Positions 50,808 to 61,284 of a stretch of DNA of 64,000 nucleotides are shown here, piece after piece; position 1 is the first letter of the stretch; each line of letters begins with the position of its first letter. A program made the position numbers and the translations under genes. The notes under the pieces are model-generated. The model was not told the origin of the DNA. It worked only from the letters and a program-made list of their open reading frames with translations, and did no database searches. Origin of the DNA: Streptomyces griseosporeus (GTDB taxonomy: Bacteria; Actinomycetota; Actinomycetes; Streptomycetales; Streptomycetaceae); contig NZ_BNBR01000005.1 of assembly GCF_014656055.1 (NCBI RefSeq), positions 672,939 to 736,938 on the forward strand. Direction: 5' to 3'.

Positions 50808-51356
50808 ATGTCAGCAGAGAGCCCCTCCGCCGAGAGCACCGAAGCCACCGCTAAAGCCATCACCGTCCGGCGGGCCCGCACCAGCGATGTCCCGGCCGTC
50901 CGCCGACTCCTTGACGCGTACGTCCGTGACGGCATCCTGCTCGACAAAGCGACCGTGACCCTTTACGAGGACATCCAGGAGTTCTGGGTCGCGGAACGGG
51001 ACGACAACGCCGAGGTGGTCGGCTGCGGCGCCCTGCACGTGATGTGGGAAGACCTCGCGGAAGTGCGCACTCTCGCCGTGAAGCCCGGCCTCAAGGGGGC
51101 CGGCGTCGGTCACCAGGTGCTGGAGAAGTTGCTGCAGACCGCGCGCTGGCTGGGCGTTCGCCGCGTTTTCTGTCTGACCTTCGAAGTCGACTTCTTCGGC
51201 AAGCACGGCTTCGTGGAGATCGGCGAGACGCCCGTCGACACCGATGTCTACGCGGAGCTGATGCGTTCCTATGACGAGGGCGTCGCGGAGTTCCTCGGCC
51301 TCGAACGAGTGAAGCCGAACACCTTGGGCAACAGCCGGATGCTTCTGCATCTGTGA
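50808..51356 (+). CDS. Amino-acid N-acetyltransferase (short ArgA-like GNAT)
   Basis: The 182-residue GNAT protein begins its fold at ITVRRARTSDVPAVRRLLDAYV. It has the acetyl-CoA motif VRTLAVKPGLKGAGVGHQVLEKLL and VFCLTFEVDFFGKHGF. This pattern is that of the short N-acetylglutamate synthase of actinobacteria (like M. tuberculosis Rv2747), which starts arginine biosynthesis. TAGCGT (50796-50801), overlapping the BlaI stop codon, lies 6 nt before ATG, so it likely has its own leaderless promoter. Confidence 0.85.
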   Translation: MSAESPSAESTEATAKAITVRRARTSDVPAVRRLLDAYVRDGILLDKATVTLYEDIQEFWVAERDDNAEVVGCGALHVMWEDLAEVRTLAVKPGLKGAGVGHQVLEKLLQTARWLGVRRVFCLTFEVDFFGKHGFVEIGETPVDTDVYAELMRSYDEGVAEFLGLERVKPNTLGNSRMLLHL

Positions 51357-51487
51357 TCGCCGAGGACGCCCGGCTATTCCACGGACCGCCCCTGCCCGGG
51401 TTCCCTATGTCCGAAACGCGCATGTTTCCGGTCGGGGGTCCGGGTCCGGTCTCCGTCGGGGGTTTGTGTTTTTCCAGCAAAAGCGGT

Positions 51488-51521
51488 TTGCTTTCCGACG
51501 TACTGCAGTACTGCATATAAC
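51488..51521 (+). promoter_or_regulatory. lsr2 promoter with internal palindrome
   Basis: -10 TATAAC is at 51516-51521. GTACTGCAGTAC, a perfect 12-bp palindrome, fills 51500-51511 between the -35 and -10 zones. The surrounding 51456-51525 is unusually A/T-rich for this chromosome. Both features could serve control of lsr2, including by Lsr2 itself. Confidence 0.5.
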
Positions 51522-51588
51522 AGGGGGCGGCGAATCGGCGGACGCCGCGGACCCCAGGCCCCTCACGTTATCGATGAAAGGAAATCCG

Positions 51589-51924
51589 GTGGCACAGAAG
51601 GTTCAGGTCCTTCTTGTCGACGACCTCGACGGCGGCGAGGCGGACGAGACCGTGACGTTCGCGCTGGACGGCAAGACCTACGAGATCGATCTCACGACCG
51701 CCAATGCGGACAAGCTGCGCGGCCTTCTTGAGCCCTATGTGAAGGGCGGTCGTCGCACCGGAGGCCGCTCTTCTGGCGGGCGCGGAAAGGCGCGTGCCGC
51801 TTCCGGCGGCAACCAGGACACCGCGGCCATCCGCGCCTGGGCGAAGGAGAACGGCTACGAGGTCAACGACCGCGGCCGAGTTCCGGCGTCCATTCGCGAG
51901 GCCTACGAGAAGGCCAACGGCTGA
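51589..51924 (+). CDS. lsr2: Lsr2 nucleoid-associated protein
   Basis: From GTG 51589 (AAAGGA upstream) the protein has 111 residues. The N-terminal dimerisation domain reads AQKVQVLLVDDLDGGEADETVTFALDGKTYEIDL. A Gly/Ser/Arg linker follows. The C-terminal DNA-binding domain, RAWAKENGYEVNDRGRVPASIREAYEKANG, contains the RGR AT-hook-like motif. Lsr2 is the actinobacterial H-NS analogue: it binds AT-rich DNA and silences horizontally acquired and secondary-metabolism genes. Its 3' end overlaps the convergent gene by 22 bp. Confidence 0.97.
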   Translation: MAQKVQVLLVDDLDGGEADETVTFALDGKTYEIDLTTANADKLRGLLEPYVKGGRRTGGRSSGGRGKARAASGGNQDTAAIRAWAKENGYEVNDRGRVPASIREAYEKANG

Positions 51925-52634
51925 GCGCACGCGCTCCGCAACCGGATCCGGTGGCACTGTGTGGCCACCGTCTCCACCAGCCGTGCGAGATCAGGGGCGC
52001 CCTCATGGCCCCCGAGCGCCGTCAGTGACGGCAGCGAGGCCTCGACCTCGTACCCCGGTACGGGGGGCCGCAGCCATACGGCGGCCCCCTGCGACGTGCC
52101 CGTCGGGCGCAGGGCCGGCGTCCCCGGTTCGGGGGAGCCGGACGCCGCCCCGGGCCCCGAGGGGACGGGCGGCGCCGAACGCGGCGCCCGCGCGCCCTCG
52201 TCCGCCGCGAGGCCCGGCCCCGCGCCGGGCGCACGCGGGGCGCACACGCGCGGCCCGGACCGCGCGGGCGGCAGCGGCGCCTGCAGCGTCGCCCCCGCGC
52301 CCAGGGCCGTCAGGTCCAGCGGCAGGCCGCCCCACTCCAGCCACTCCAGCAGGCCCGGCAGCTCCTCCGCGCTGCCCGCCGCCACCAGCAGGGCCATCCG
52401 GTCGCCCCGCACGGCCACCGGGCAGCCCGGCGGCAGCCGCCTGAGCGCCGCGCGGCCCGCCTCGGCCGGCACGTCCAGGACGTCGAAGCGCACGCCCAGC
52501 GAAAGTCGTACCGGCTCGCCGGGCACCGTGGGCCACGCCAGTTCGTTCTCGTACCAGCGCCGGACCTGATCGCTCGCGTCGAGCGGCCGGCGGGGAAGGG
52601 GGACCGTGGGCCATGGGGGGACTGCGCCAACCAT
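51903..52634 (-). CDS. SCO3374 family protein (function unknown)
   Basis: From ATG 52634 the product has 243 residues. The N-terminal half (PLDASDQVRRWYENELAWPTVPGEPVRLSLGVRFDVLDVPAEAGRAALRRL) recalls the bifunctional DNA primase/polymerase N-terminal domain family of Streptomyces. A Pro/Gly-rich linker and an ending LPSLTALGGHEGAPDLARLVETVATQCHRIR follow. It is the gene always found between lsr2 and clpC, as I recall. Catalytic acids for primase activity are not obvious. Its last codons overlap lsr2. Confidence 0.75.
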   Translation of the reverse strand: MVGAVPPWPTVPLPRRPLDASDQVRRWYENELAWPTVPGEPVRLSLGVRFDVLDVPAEAGRAALRRLPPGCPVAVRGDRMALLVAAGSAEELPGLLEWLEWGGLPLDLTALGAGATLQAPLPPARSGPRVCAPRAPGAGPGLAADEGARAPRSAPPVPSGPGAASGSPEPGTPALRPTGTSQGAAVWLRPPVPGYEVEASLPSLTALGGHEGAPDLARLVETVATQCHRIRLRSACAQPLAFS

Positions 52635-52846
52635 GCCAAGCGCAACAGCCGGAAAGCCCTCCGGGTTACGCTGGGTGGTCCGGTGTGTGCGCAGAGTGGC
52701 GGAAAAGGGGGCGTTCGGGGGTGCCGGGAGGCGCAAGGTTGTTCGCCCGTAGCGGAGCCCACCGGTGTACGCGGCATGGAGTGTCCGTGACGGCGGGTAA
52801 GACATCCCTAGTGGGAGGGGGCGACACGCAGGGCAGGCCGTCTCAC

Positions 52847-52864
52847 GTTCGCCATCGGCGTACT
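52847..52864 (-). promoter_or_regulatory. ClgR-type box upstream of clpC
   Basis: Read on the minus strand the 18-mer agtacgccgatggcgaac fits the ClgR consensus WNNWCGCYNANRGCGWWS, which I recall from Corynebacterium, at every position. On the plus strand it contains GTTCGC-N5-GCG. ClgR activates clp and lon genes in actinobacteria. Confidence 0.65.
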
Positions 52865-52891
52865 GGCGACTGGGGTATCTGCCTGGCCTGC

Positions 52892-52919
52892 GGGAACATC
52901 GTCTCGCACCATCGGGTTG
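52892..52919 (+). promoter_or_regulatory. Sigma-R-type promoter of clpC
   Basis: GGGAAC (52892-52897), 18 bp, GTTG (52916-52919) matches the thiol-stress sigma-R consensus GGAAT-N18-GTT with one difference. clpC belongs to the sigma-R regulon in S. coelicolor, as I recall. An alternative housekeeping -10 TATCTG is at 52876. Confidence 0.65.
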
Positions 52920-53064
52920 GAGCAGATGTCGGCGTTCGGGGTCAGGAGGCCATCGACGGTGTCGGCAGTTGGAATGAGCGGTCCCCGCTTGCGGGACTAA
53001 GCTGCGGAAGGACAGGGAGGGGAAGTTCCCCTTACTGCCTGACCGCTCTGAGGAGCGATTAACG

Positions 53065-55590
<2,526 letters not shown>

Positions 55591-55605
55591 GCGTCACGGA
55601 TCCCG

Positions 55606-55644
55606 AAAGGGGGCCGGCGCCTTTGGGCGCCGGCCCCCTTTTTT
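55606..55644 (+). terminator. Strong intrinsic terminator after clpC
   Basis: gggggccggcgcc (55609-55621) and ggcgccggccccc (55626-55638) flank loop tttg, followed by six Ts and preceded by three As. It lies between clpC and the convergent NACHT gene and should work in both directions. Confidence 0.95.
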
Positions 55645-55650
55645 CGTCGT

Positions 55651-58600
55651 TCAGAAGAGGTACGGCCGGAAGGTCTGGACCGTCACCTCGGCGTCGGGAA
55701 ACAGCGCCTGGAATCCGACCGGGTCCAGCGTCGCGGACAGCTGGTACGGAAACAGCCTGACCCTGCGCACGCGCGGACAGCAGCGGGTCAGCGGCGACAG
55801 ATCGGTGTCCTCCCGGACCTGCGACACGAACAGGTCCTCCACCACCGGCAGGTGCGCGGCGGACGCGAGTCCGGCGACCTGATCCGCCCCGATGCGCAGG
55901 CTGTTCAGCCGGGGGAGCCGCGCGACCTCGGCCCAGTCCTGGGCCGTCAGCGGCCCGACGTCGTCACAGATGAGGACGTTCAGCGACGTCCACCGGCTCA
56001 GGCCGCGCAACCCGGCCTCCGCGACGGCGTCCCCGTTCACCCTGAGCCAGGTCAGCGGAGCGTCCTGCGGCAGAGCCGCCAGCCCGTCCGGCAGGCGGGT
56101 CGCGACGGTGAGGCTCTGGAGGGTGCCGAGCCGGTCCAGCCCTTCCGCCCCACCCAGGTCCTGCACGTTCAGGCTGATCAGACCCAGCTCGGCCACCGGT
56201 GACAAATCCTTCAGCCCGGGACAGCGCGCCAGAGTGAGATGCCGGATGGAGCGTCGCTCGGCCAGCGGGCGCAGGTCGCTCAGCAGGGCGTTCTCGTAGA
56301 AGCCGAGGTACTCCACCTGCTCGGGCAGCACCCTCAGCACGTCCGCCGGAAAGTGGTCGCCCCGCACCCCGAGCCGGGTCCGGGCGCCGAGCCGGGGCAG
56401 GGCCCGCACCTCCGCGGGGGTGCCGGGGAAGATGAACAGGTCGCCGGTGTCCACATGGGCCAGCACCTCGTCGGCGTACACCTCGGTGTCGAAGCGGTGC
56501 CACGCCCGGGTCAGATTGAGCCGGACCCGCTCCGCCGGGTGCTCCCGGTAACGCGCCAGCACCGGCACCGCCGCGTCCGTGCCGACCAGCACGGCCGTCG
56601 CCGTGACCGCCTCGGCCTCCTCGTCGGACAGCCCCAACGGGCCCGGTAACAGCTCCAGGACCAGCGGCCCGACCGCCGCCAGCTCCTTGACCTCGGTCTC
56701 CGTCCGGGGCGGCAACAGGGTCGCGGCCACCTCCTCGACGCGGCGCCGTACCGCCGGGTCGAGCTCCGTGGCGTGTTCCAGACAGGCCATGGCCAGCAGG
56801 TGGACGCGCTTGTCGGAGGACGCGGTCAGCGCGTCGAGCAGTTCGGCACGTTCGCGGGGGCGGGCCTGGGCCACGGCCATGCGGATCACGTCCGACCACT
56901 GGTCGTCGGCGGCGTGCTCCGCGAGCAGGCCGAAGTCGCCGGCTTCCACGGCGGCCCGCGCGCCCAGGTAGTCCTGGAAGGTGCGGTGCACGAAGTGGAT
57001 GGTGTCCGGGGCGGGGGAGAGCAGCAGGCCGGTGCGGATGAGGAAGTGGTGGAGGACCGCGCGAGCGTCCCCGAGGACCCGCACGGCGGGGATCGCCGGG
57101 AGCACCTCCGCGATGATCCGCTCCGCGCGGCCGCCGTCCAGCTCGGTACGGCCGTTGCGGATGAGCCAGTAGGCGAGCCGCTGGAGGACCTGGAGCTGAG
57201 GTTCCTCGCTCAGCTCGGGCACGGCGATCGCGCGTTCGCGGTCCCGGCGTACGAGAAGCATGGACAGCGCCGCGTCGTACAGCTCCCGGCGGCCGTGCGG
57301 CAGGTAGCCGCGCCGGTCGCGGTGGAGGGCGCAGAGCAGGCCGCACATCAGGGGGTTGGTGGCGAGGCGGCCCAGGGCGGGCGTGGTGCGGACGGCGTCG
57401 ATCAGCTGGGTCTCGTAGGCGGCGAGGAGCGCGTCCTCCTCGGGCACGCCGGTGGCGGCCGCCCGGTGCCAGCGGCGGATGAACGCGGCCACGTCCGGCG
57501 CGGTCATCACGCACAGGCTCAGCTCGCTGAAGCCCTCGGCGGCGAGCCAGTTGCCGCCGACGGCCGACGGCCGGGAGGTGACCAGCCAGCGGTTGCCCGG
57601 GTACGTCTCCACGAGGTCGCTCAGCCAGGTCCGGGCGGCCGTGCGCTCGGCCTCCGGGACCTCGTCGAGGCCGTCCACCAGGACGAGTCCGCGGCCGCCG
57701 GCCAGGACGCGGTGCTCCCAGCCCTCCGGCTGGGTGCCGGCCAGCGGGCAGCCGACGGCCGACAGGAACCGTGCGGGGGCGGGGAGGCGGTCGCCGTGCC
57801 GGGTGAGGGTGCGCAGGGGGAGCACGAACGGGATCCGGCCGGTGAGATAGGCCGTACGGCCGCTCGGTCCGGTCGCCGCCGACACCGCGAGCCACTGGAT
57901 CAGCGTGGTCTTGCCCGATCCGGCGACCCCGTGCAGCAGCACCCGGTCATGGCCGGACAGGGCCTGGTCGGCGGGAAGCGGGATGGGCGCGGCCGTCGCT
58001 CGCTCGAACGCCGGTTCACTGCCGTGGCCGGTCACGTCGAGGCTGAGATAGGCGGCGTCCAGCGGCCAGCGCGCGGGGGAGGCGACCAGATCGATGCCGT
58101 AGATCGTGAGCCTGCCGTGCTTTCTGGCGATGTGGTCGAGGTAGTCGCGTTCGAAGGCGGTGTCCCGGGCGCCGGGGCGGGGCGTGCGCGCCAGCAGTTC
58201 GTCGACCTTGGCGATGAGGTCAGCCTGCGCCCGGGTCTGCTCGACCAGGGTGCGGGCGACAAATGTGGAGCGGCGGGTGAAGAACTCCAGGATCTGCAGG
58301 CAGGCCCACTCCGTCGCGGAGTCCAGGAAGAGCAGGGCGTCGTCCGACAGCCCGTCCGCCGGGGGTGCCTGCCCGCGCAGCAGGCCGGCCAGGTCCCGGT
58401 GGCCGAGCCGTACGGCCTGGACGTCGTCCATGTCCAGCTCGCCGAGGGCCAGCAGGCGGTGGGCCAGCGCGTCGGCCACGGCGATCCGCTCGGCGGGCGG
58501 GAAGGGGCGTTCGCCGGGCGAGTCGATCGCCTGCTGGACGAGGTGTTCCGCCAGCTTGTGGACGTCCTTCTCGCCCAGCGTGCGTTTCTCCCCGCGGAAG

Positions 58601-58731
58601 GACACCAGGTCCTTCAGCCGTACGGGCCGGTCCACCAGCCCCGCGCCCGGCCCGTCGGCCACGAAGAGCTTTTTCACCAGCGTGCCGACCAGGCTGGACG
58701 CCAGTCGGCCGCCGAGTAGCGCGGGTTCCAT
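55651..58731 (-). CDS. NACHT-domain STAND NTPase with leucine-rich repeats (bacterial NLR-like)
   Basis: The protein has 1026 residues. The N-terminal 180 residues are helical, starting GGRLASSLVGTLVKKLFV, and resemble the NACHT N-terminal helical (NNH) domains of actinobacterial NLR-like proteins. The NACHT NTPase has Walker A GVAGSGKTT (268-276), Walker B GLVLVDGLDEVPE (348-360) and sensor VTSRPSA (384-390). A helical region (about 440-800) follows, with MCGLL and FVHRTFQDYLGARA motifs of the winged-helix/SHD type. The last 220 residues are irregular LRRs (LPEQVEYLGF, SIRHLTLARCPGLKDLSP, LNSLRIGADQVAGL). Such bNACHT proteins can defend against phage. No effector nuclease or TIR domain is visible. 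Confidence 0.87.
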   Translation of the reverse strand: MEPALLGGRLASSLVGTLVKKLFVADGPGAGLVDRPVRLKDLVSFRGEKRTLGEKDVHKLAEHLVQQAIDSPGERPFPPAERIAVADALAHRLLALGELDMDDVQAVRLGHRDLAGLLRGQAPPADGLSDDALLFLDSATEWACLQILEFFTRRSTFVARTLVEQTRAQADLIAKVDELLARTPRPGARDTAFERDYLDHIARKHGRLTIYGIDLVASPARWPLDAAYLSLDVTGHGSEPAFERATAAPIPLPADQALSGHDRVLLHGVAGSGKTTLIQWLAVSAATGPSGRTAYLTGRIPFVLPLRTLTRHGDRLPAPARFLSAVGCPLAGTQPEGWEHRVLAGGRGLVLVDGLDEVPEAERTAARTWLSDLVETYPGNRWLVTSRPSAVGGNWLAAEGFSELSLCVMTAPDVAAFIRRWHRAAATGVPEEDALLAAYETQLIDAVRTTPALGRLATNPLMCGLLCALHRDRRGYLPHGRRELYDAALSMLLVRRDRERAIAVPELSEEPQLQVLQRLAYWLIRNGRTELDGGRAERIIAEVLPAIPAVRVLGDARAVLHHFLIRTGLLLSPAPDTIHFVHRTFQDYLGARAAVEAGDFGLLAEHAADDQWSDVIRMAVAQARPRERAELLDALTASSDKRVHLLAMACLEHATELDPAVRRRVEEVAATLLPPRTETEVKELAAVGPLVLELLPGPLGLSDEEAEAVTATAVLVGTDAAVPVLARYREHPAERVRLNLTRAWHRFDTEVYADEVLAHVDTGDLFIFPGTPAEVRALPRLGARTRLGVRGDHFPADVLRVLPEQVEYLGFYENALLSDLRPLAERRSIRHLTLARCPGLKDLSPVAELGLISLNVQDLGGAEGLDRLGTLQSLTVATRLPDGLAALPQDAPLTWLRVNGDAVAEAGLRGLSRWTSLNVLICDDVGPLTAQDWAEVARLPRLNSLRIGADQVAGLASAAHLPVVEDLFVSQVREDTDLSPLTRCCPRVRRVRLFPYQLSATLDPVGFQALFPDAEVTVQTFRPYLF

Positions 58732-58805
58732 CCGCCACCCCCCACCGGAACCGCCCCCAGTGTTCCCCCTGAGCCTTCCGCGATCGGAGGGTGCCTAGTC
58801 CGGGA

Positions 58806-59471
58806 TCAGGACAGCTGTCCGTCGTAGTCCGGCAGTTTGAACGTCCGCTCGGCGTGGCCGCCCGACAGGTCGGTGGCGCTGTTGCCGATGTTCGCGATGA
58901 TCGTGTAGCCCTTGGCCTCGATGGCGGCGCGCTGGGCGGTCTTGTACGCGGCGACGTCCTTGAACAGGTCGAAGAGGCCACGGACGTACAGGCCGGAGAC
59001 CCGGTAGCCGTCGTACGTCAGGTTCCACTCGGTGGGCGCGGAGAGGATGCCGGGGCGGGCCGTGACGAAGAACAGGGCGACGCCGTGCTCCTGGGCCCAG
59101 CGGGCGACCTGCAGGACCGGCTTGTTGGCCGGCTGCGGGTAGCTGAAGCCGAAGTCGGTCTCCAGGGTGGTGTTGTCGATGTCGAAGACGATCGCCTGCT
59201 TCTCGCCCGGCCGGGGCTGGGCCGCGCGCTGCTGGACGTAGGGCAGCGCCTGGTCCATGACGGCCTGGCAGTCCTGCTGCCAGGTGCCGTAGTCGACCTT
59301 CGCGGAGGCCGCGGTGGGTACGCCGGAGGCCGCGGTGGTGGTGCCGGAGGCCGTCGTGGAGACGCCGGGGGCGGCTGTCGCGGCGTCGGCCGGGGCGGCC
59401 ATCGCCACGAGGGCGGTCGCGGACACGGCGACCAGGGATGCGCGGTGCCACCAGGTACGTCGGCTGGTCAT
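58806..59471 (-). CDS. Secreted HAD-type acid phosphatase
   Basis: The precursor has 221 residues. A signal peptide (RRTWWHRASLVAVSATALVAMAAPADA) ends near residue 31, followed by a Thr/Ala/Ser linker. The HAD core has motif I IVFDIDNTTLETD with both Asp residues, motif II FFVTARPG and motif III/IV IGNSATDLSGG. This is the class B/plant-like acid phosphatase family, releasing phosphate from organic esters outside the cell. It lies downstream of, and codirectional with nothing else nearby; a short TTACCG-GA-CGGTAA dyad (59556-59569) lies upstream. Confidence 0.9.
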   Translation of the reverse strand: MTSRRTWWHRASLVAVSATALVAMAAPADAATAAPGVSTTASGTTTAASGVPTAASAKVDYGTWQQDCQAVMDQALPYVQQRAAQPRPGEKQAIVFDIDNTTLETDFGFSYPQPANKPVLQVARWAQEHGVALFFVTARPGILSAPTEWNLTYDGYRVSGLYVRGLFDLFKDVAAYKTAQRAAIEAKGYTIIANIGNSATDLSGGHAERTFKLPDYDGQLS

Positions 59472-59923
59472 GTGGGTGGGGGGTCCTCTCCGTCCGGGCG
59501 TGCTGTTGTCGGGTGCATGATCGGTGGTGAGGGTGGCGCGAGAGGAACCGTAGGGTTACCGGACGGTAAGTGGCTAGAGGTCTGCGCCACATTCGGGCCG
59601 TCGCGGATCCCGGTGCCCGGTGACATGCCGCACAGGCGATTTGTCCGTTACTAGGCGGAATAGTGGCAGCGAAGATCACCGCGAACTATGGCAAAAGGGG
59701 CATCACGCCTGGAATTGCCAGGCCGCTTTCCGCTTTTGGGGGCGATTTGTCCCGAGTGCTGGCTCTGTCAAGAAGTCGGGAGCTTTGAGCTGATCCACTA
59801 GGTTCCGTCGTAGATCACACGTTTGGGCCTGTGTGGGCGGCGGGGTTACCAAGGATGAGCCCATCCGGCGGACGCCTTGTGCGTCGGGTGGCTTTTCTCT
59901 GTCCCCGCACCCCTGAGGTTTCG
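59472..59923. other. 452-bp intergenic region with repeats
   Basis: The region between the divergent phosphatase and M23 peptidase genes has no credible gene. It holds a dyad TTACCG-GA-CGGTAA (59556-59569), a 12-bp direct repeat GGCGATTTGTCC (59635-59646 and 59741-59752), and a dyad GCCTGG-aattg-CCAGGC (59707-59723). The stretch 59640-59800 is less GC-rich than its surroundings and probably contains the M23 promoter and a long 5' leader. Confidence 0.6.
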
Positions 59924-60652
59924 ATGTTCCAGCGCGTCACGTCCCGCACGTCCCGTACGTCCCAGCTCCGCACCCGCGCCGCCGTCCTGGCCGCCGGACT
60001 GGGAGCCTCGGTCGTGCTGGGGGCCGGGGTCGCGGCCGCCGCCGATGCCACGTCGGCCACCAGCGCTGCCGCGGCCGTCGAGGCCCAGGCCGTCGCCCAG
60101 GCCAAGGCCGCCAAGGAGGCGAAGGCCGCCGAGGTCGCCGCCGCCAAGAAGGCCGCCGCCGCGAAGAAGGCGGCCCTGGCGAAGGCCGCCGCGAAGAAGG
60201 CCGCCGCCAAGAAGGCCGCCGCCAAGAAGAAGGCTTCCTGGGTCGACCCGGTGAAGCACTACAAGCTCTCCGCCAGCTTCAACCAGGCCGGCGGCATGTG
60301 GTCGCACCGCCACTCCGGCCAGGACTTCGCCGTCCCGACCGGCACCAACGTCGTCGCCGCCCACGGCGGCACCGTGGTCAAGGCCGGCGGCAACGGCGCC
60401 GGTGACGGCCCCGCCTACGGCAACGCCATCGTCATCAAGCACGCCAACGGGACCTACTCGCAGTACGCGCACCTGTCCCGTATCGACGTGCGGGTCGGCC
60501 AGGTCGTCGCCACCGGCCAGCACATCGCGCGGTCCGGCAACACCGGCAACTCCAGCGGCCCGCACCTGCACTTCGAGATCCGTACGACCCCGAACTACGG
60601 CTCGGCCGTCGACCCCGTCGCCTTCCTGCGCGGCAAGGGCGTGACCGTCTGA
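59924..60652 (+). CDS. Secreted M23 family metallopeptidase
   Basis: From ATG 59924 the precursor has 242 residues. A signal peptide (RTRAAVLAAGLGASVVLGAGVAAAADA) precedes a Lys/Ala-rich helical stalk (about 55-105, repeated KKAAAKKAA units). The M23 endopeptidase domain (about 115-242) has the zinc ligands in HRHSGQDFAVPTGTNVVAAHGG and HLHFEIRTTPN. It should cleave peptidoglycan cross-links. A longer start at 59831 would add 31 residues before the signal peptide and is rejected. The long upstream region suggests complex control. Confidence 0.92.
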   Translation: MFQRVTSRTSRTSQLRTRAAVLAAGLGASVVLGAGVAAAADATSATSAAAAVEAQAVAQAKAAKEAKAAEVAAAKKAAAAKKAALAKAAAKKAAAKKAAAKKKASWVDPVKHYKLSASFNQAGGMWSHRHSGQDFAVPTGTNVVAAHGGTVVKAGGNGAGDGPAYGNAIVIKHANGTYSQYAHLSRIDVRVGQVVATGQHIARSGNTGNSSGPHLHFEIRTTPNYGSAVDPVAFLRGKGVTV

Positions 60653-60665
60653 CCCGTGGCCGGCC

Positions 60666-61244
60666 TCAGGCGCCCTGGTGCGCCTGGGTGACCAGGTCGG
60701 TGGCGACCTCCAGGACCGCCTTGCGCTTGTCCTCGGGGTCGCCTTCGACGTCCTGCAGGACGAACATCCCGGCGTGCAGTGTGAACATGGCGCTGACGCA
60801 GCGGACCTTGTCGATCAGCTCGGCATCCGGGTCGATGAGGATGTCCCGCAGGCGCAGCATGCGCTCCTTGAACACCTCGCCGATGCGCAGTTCCCGGACG
60901 GTCGCCTGGTTCTCCTGCATGAAGCGGAAGAGCGGTGCCGCACCGGCCAGGGCCTCGCTGTAGCGGCGTACGATCTCCTGCTTCGTGGCGAGGGTGTGCG
61001 GCTGCTGCCGGCCCCACTCGATCAGGTCCTCGATCGGCCGGGTGAGGTCCTCGAAGAGGCTGACGAGGATCTCTTCCTTCGTCTTGAAGTGGTAGTACAG
61101 GGCCGCTTTGGTGACGTCCAGGCGCTCGGCGATCTCGCGCAGGGAGGTCTTCTCGTAGCCCTGGTCGGCGAAGAGTTCGAGGGCCACGTCCTGGATGCGC
61201 TGGCGGGTGTCCCCGCGGCGCCGCTGCTGGTTGGTGCCGTCCAT
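60666..61244 (-). CDS. TetR family repressor
   Basis: From ATG 61244 the protein has 192 residues; ATG 61256 directly abuts AGGAGG and is less likely. The HTH is IQDVALELFADQGYEKTSLREIAERLDVTKAALYYHFKTKEEILVSLF. The C-terminal ligand domain is helical. It is divergent from an EmrB/QacA-type exporter, with an extensive inverted repeat between them, the classic arrangement for a drug-responsive repressor and pump. Confidence 0.94.
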   Translation of the reverse strand: MDGTNQQRRRGDTRQRIQDVALELFADQGYEKTSLREIAERLDVTKAALYYHFKTKEEILVSLFEDLTRPIEDLIEWGRQQPHTLATKQEIVRRYSEALAGAAPLFRFMQENQATVRELRIGEVFKERMLRLRDILIDPDAELIDKVRCVSAMFTLHAGMFVLQDVEGDPEDKRKAVLEVATDLVTQAHQGA

Positions 61245-61284
61245 GGTGCCGCCCATCCTCCTACTGCGCCCAGCCCCCGGGAAA

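Larger units (their letters stand above)
52635..53064 (+). other. Long regulatory region upstream of clpC
   Basis: This 430-bp stretch between divergent genes holds the clpC control elements. A plus-strand frame at 52613-53062 covers it but has no family features and ends against the clpC start; I do not call it a gene. It contains a ClgR-like box, a sigma-R-like promoter and a good RBS (gaggagcg) for clpC. Confidence 0.7.

Noticed and set aside
52613..53062. 149-residue plus-strand frame just upstream of clpC
   Set aside because: It covers the clpC regulatory region, has no family features and no RBS, and composition is unlike coding DNA here.
59560..59920. c-di-AMP (ydaO) riboswitch before the M23 peptidase
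   Set aside because: A short ggatgagcccatcc resembles one conserved element, but the other conserved segments, including the GACAGCTAACC-type part, were not found.
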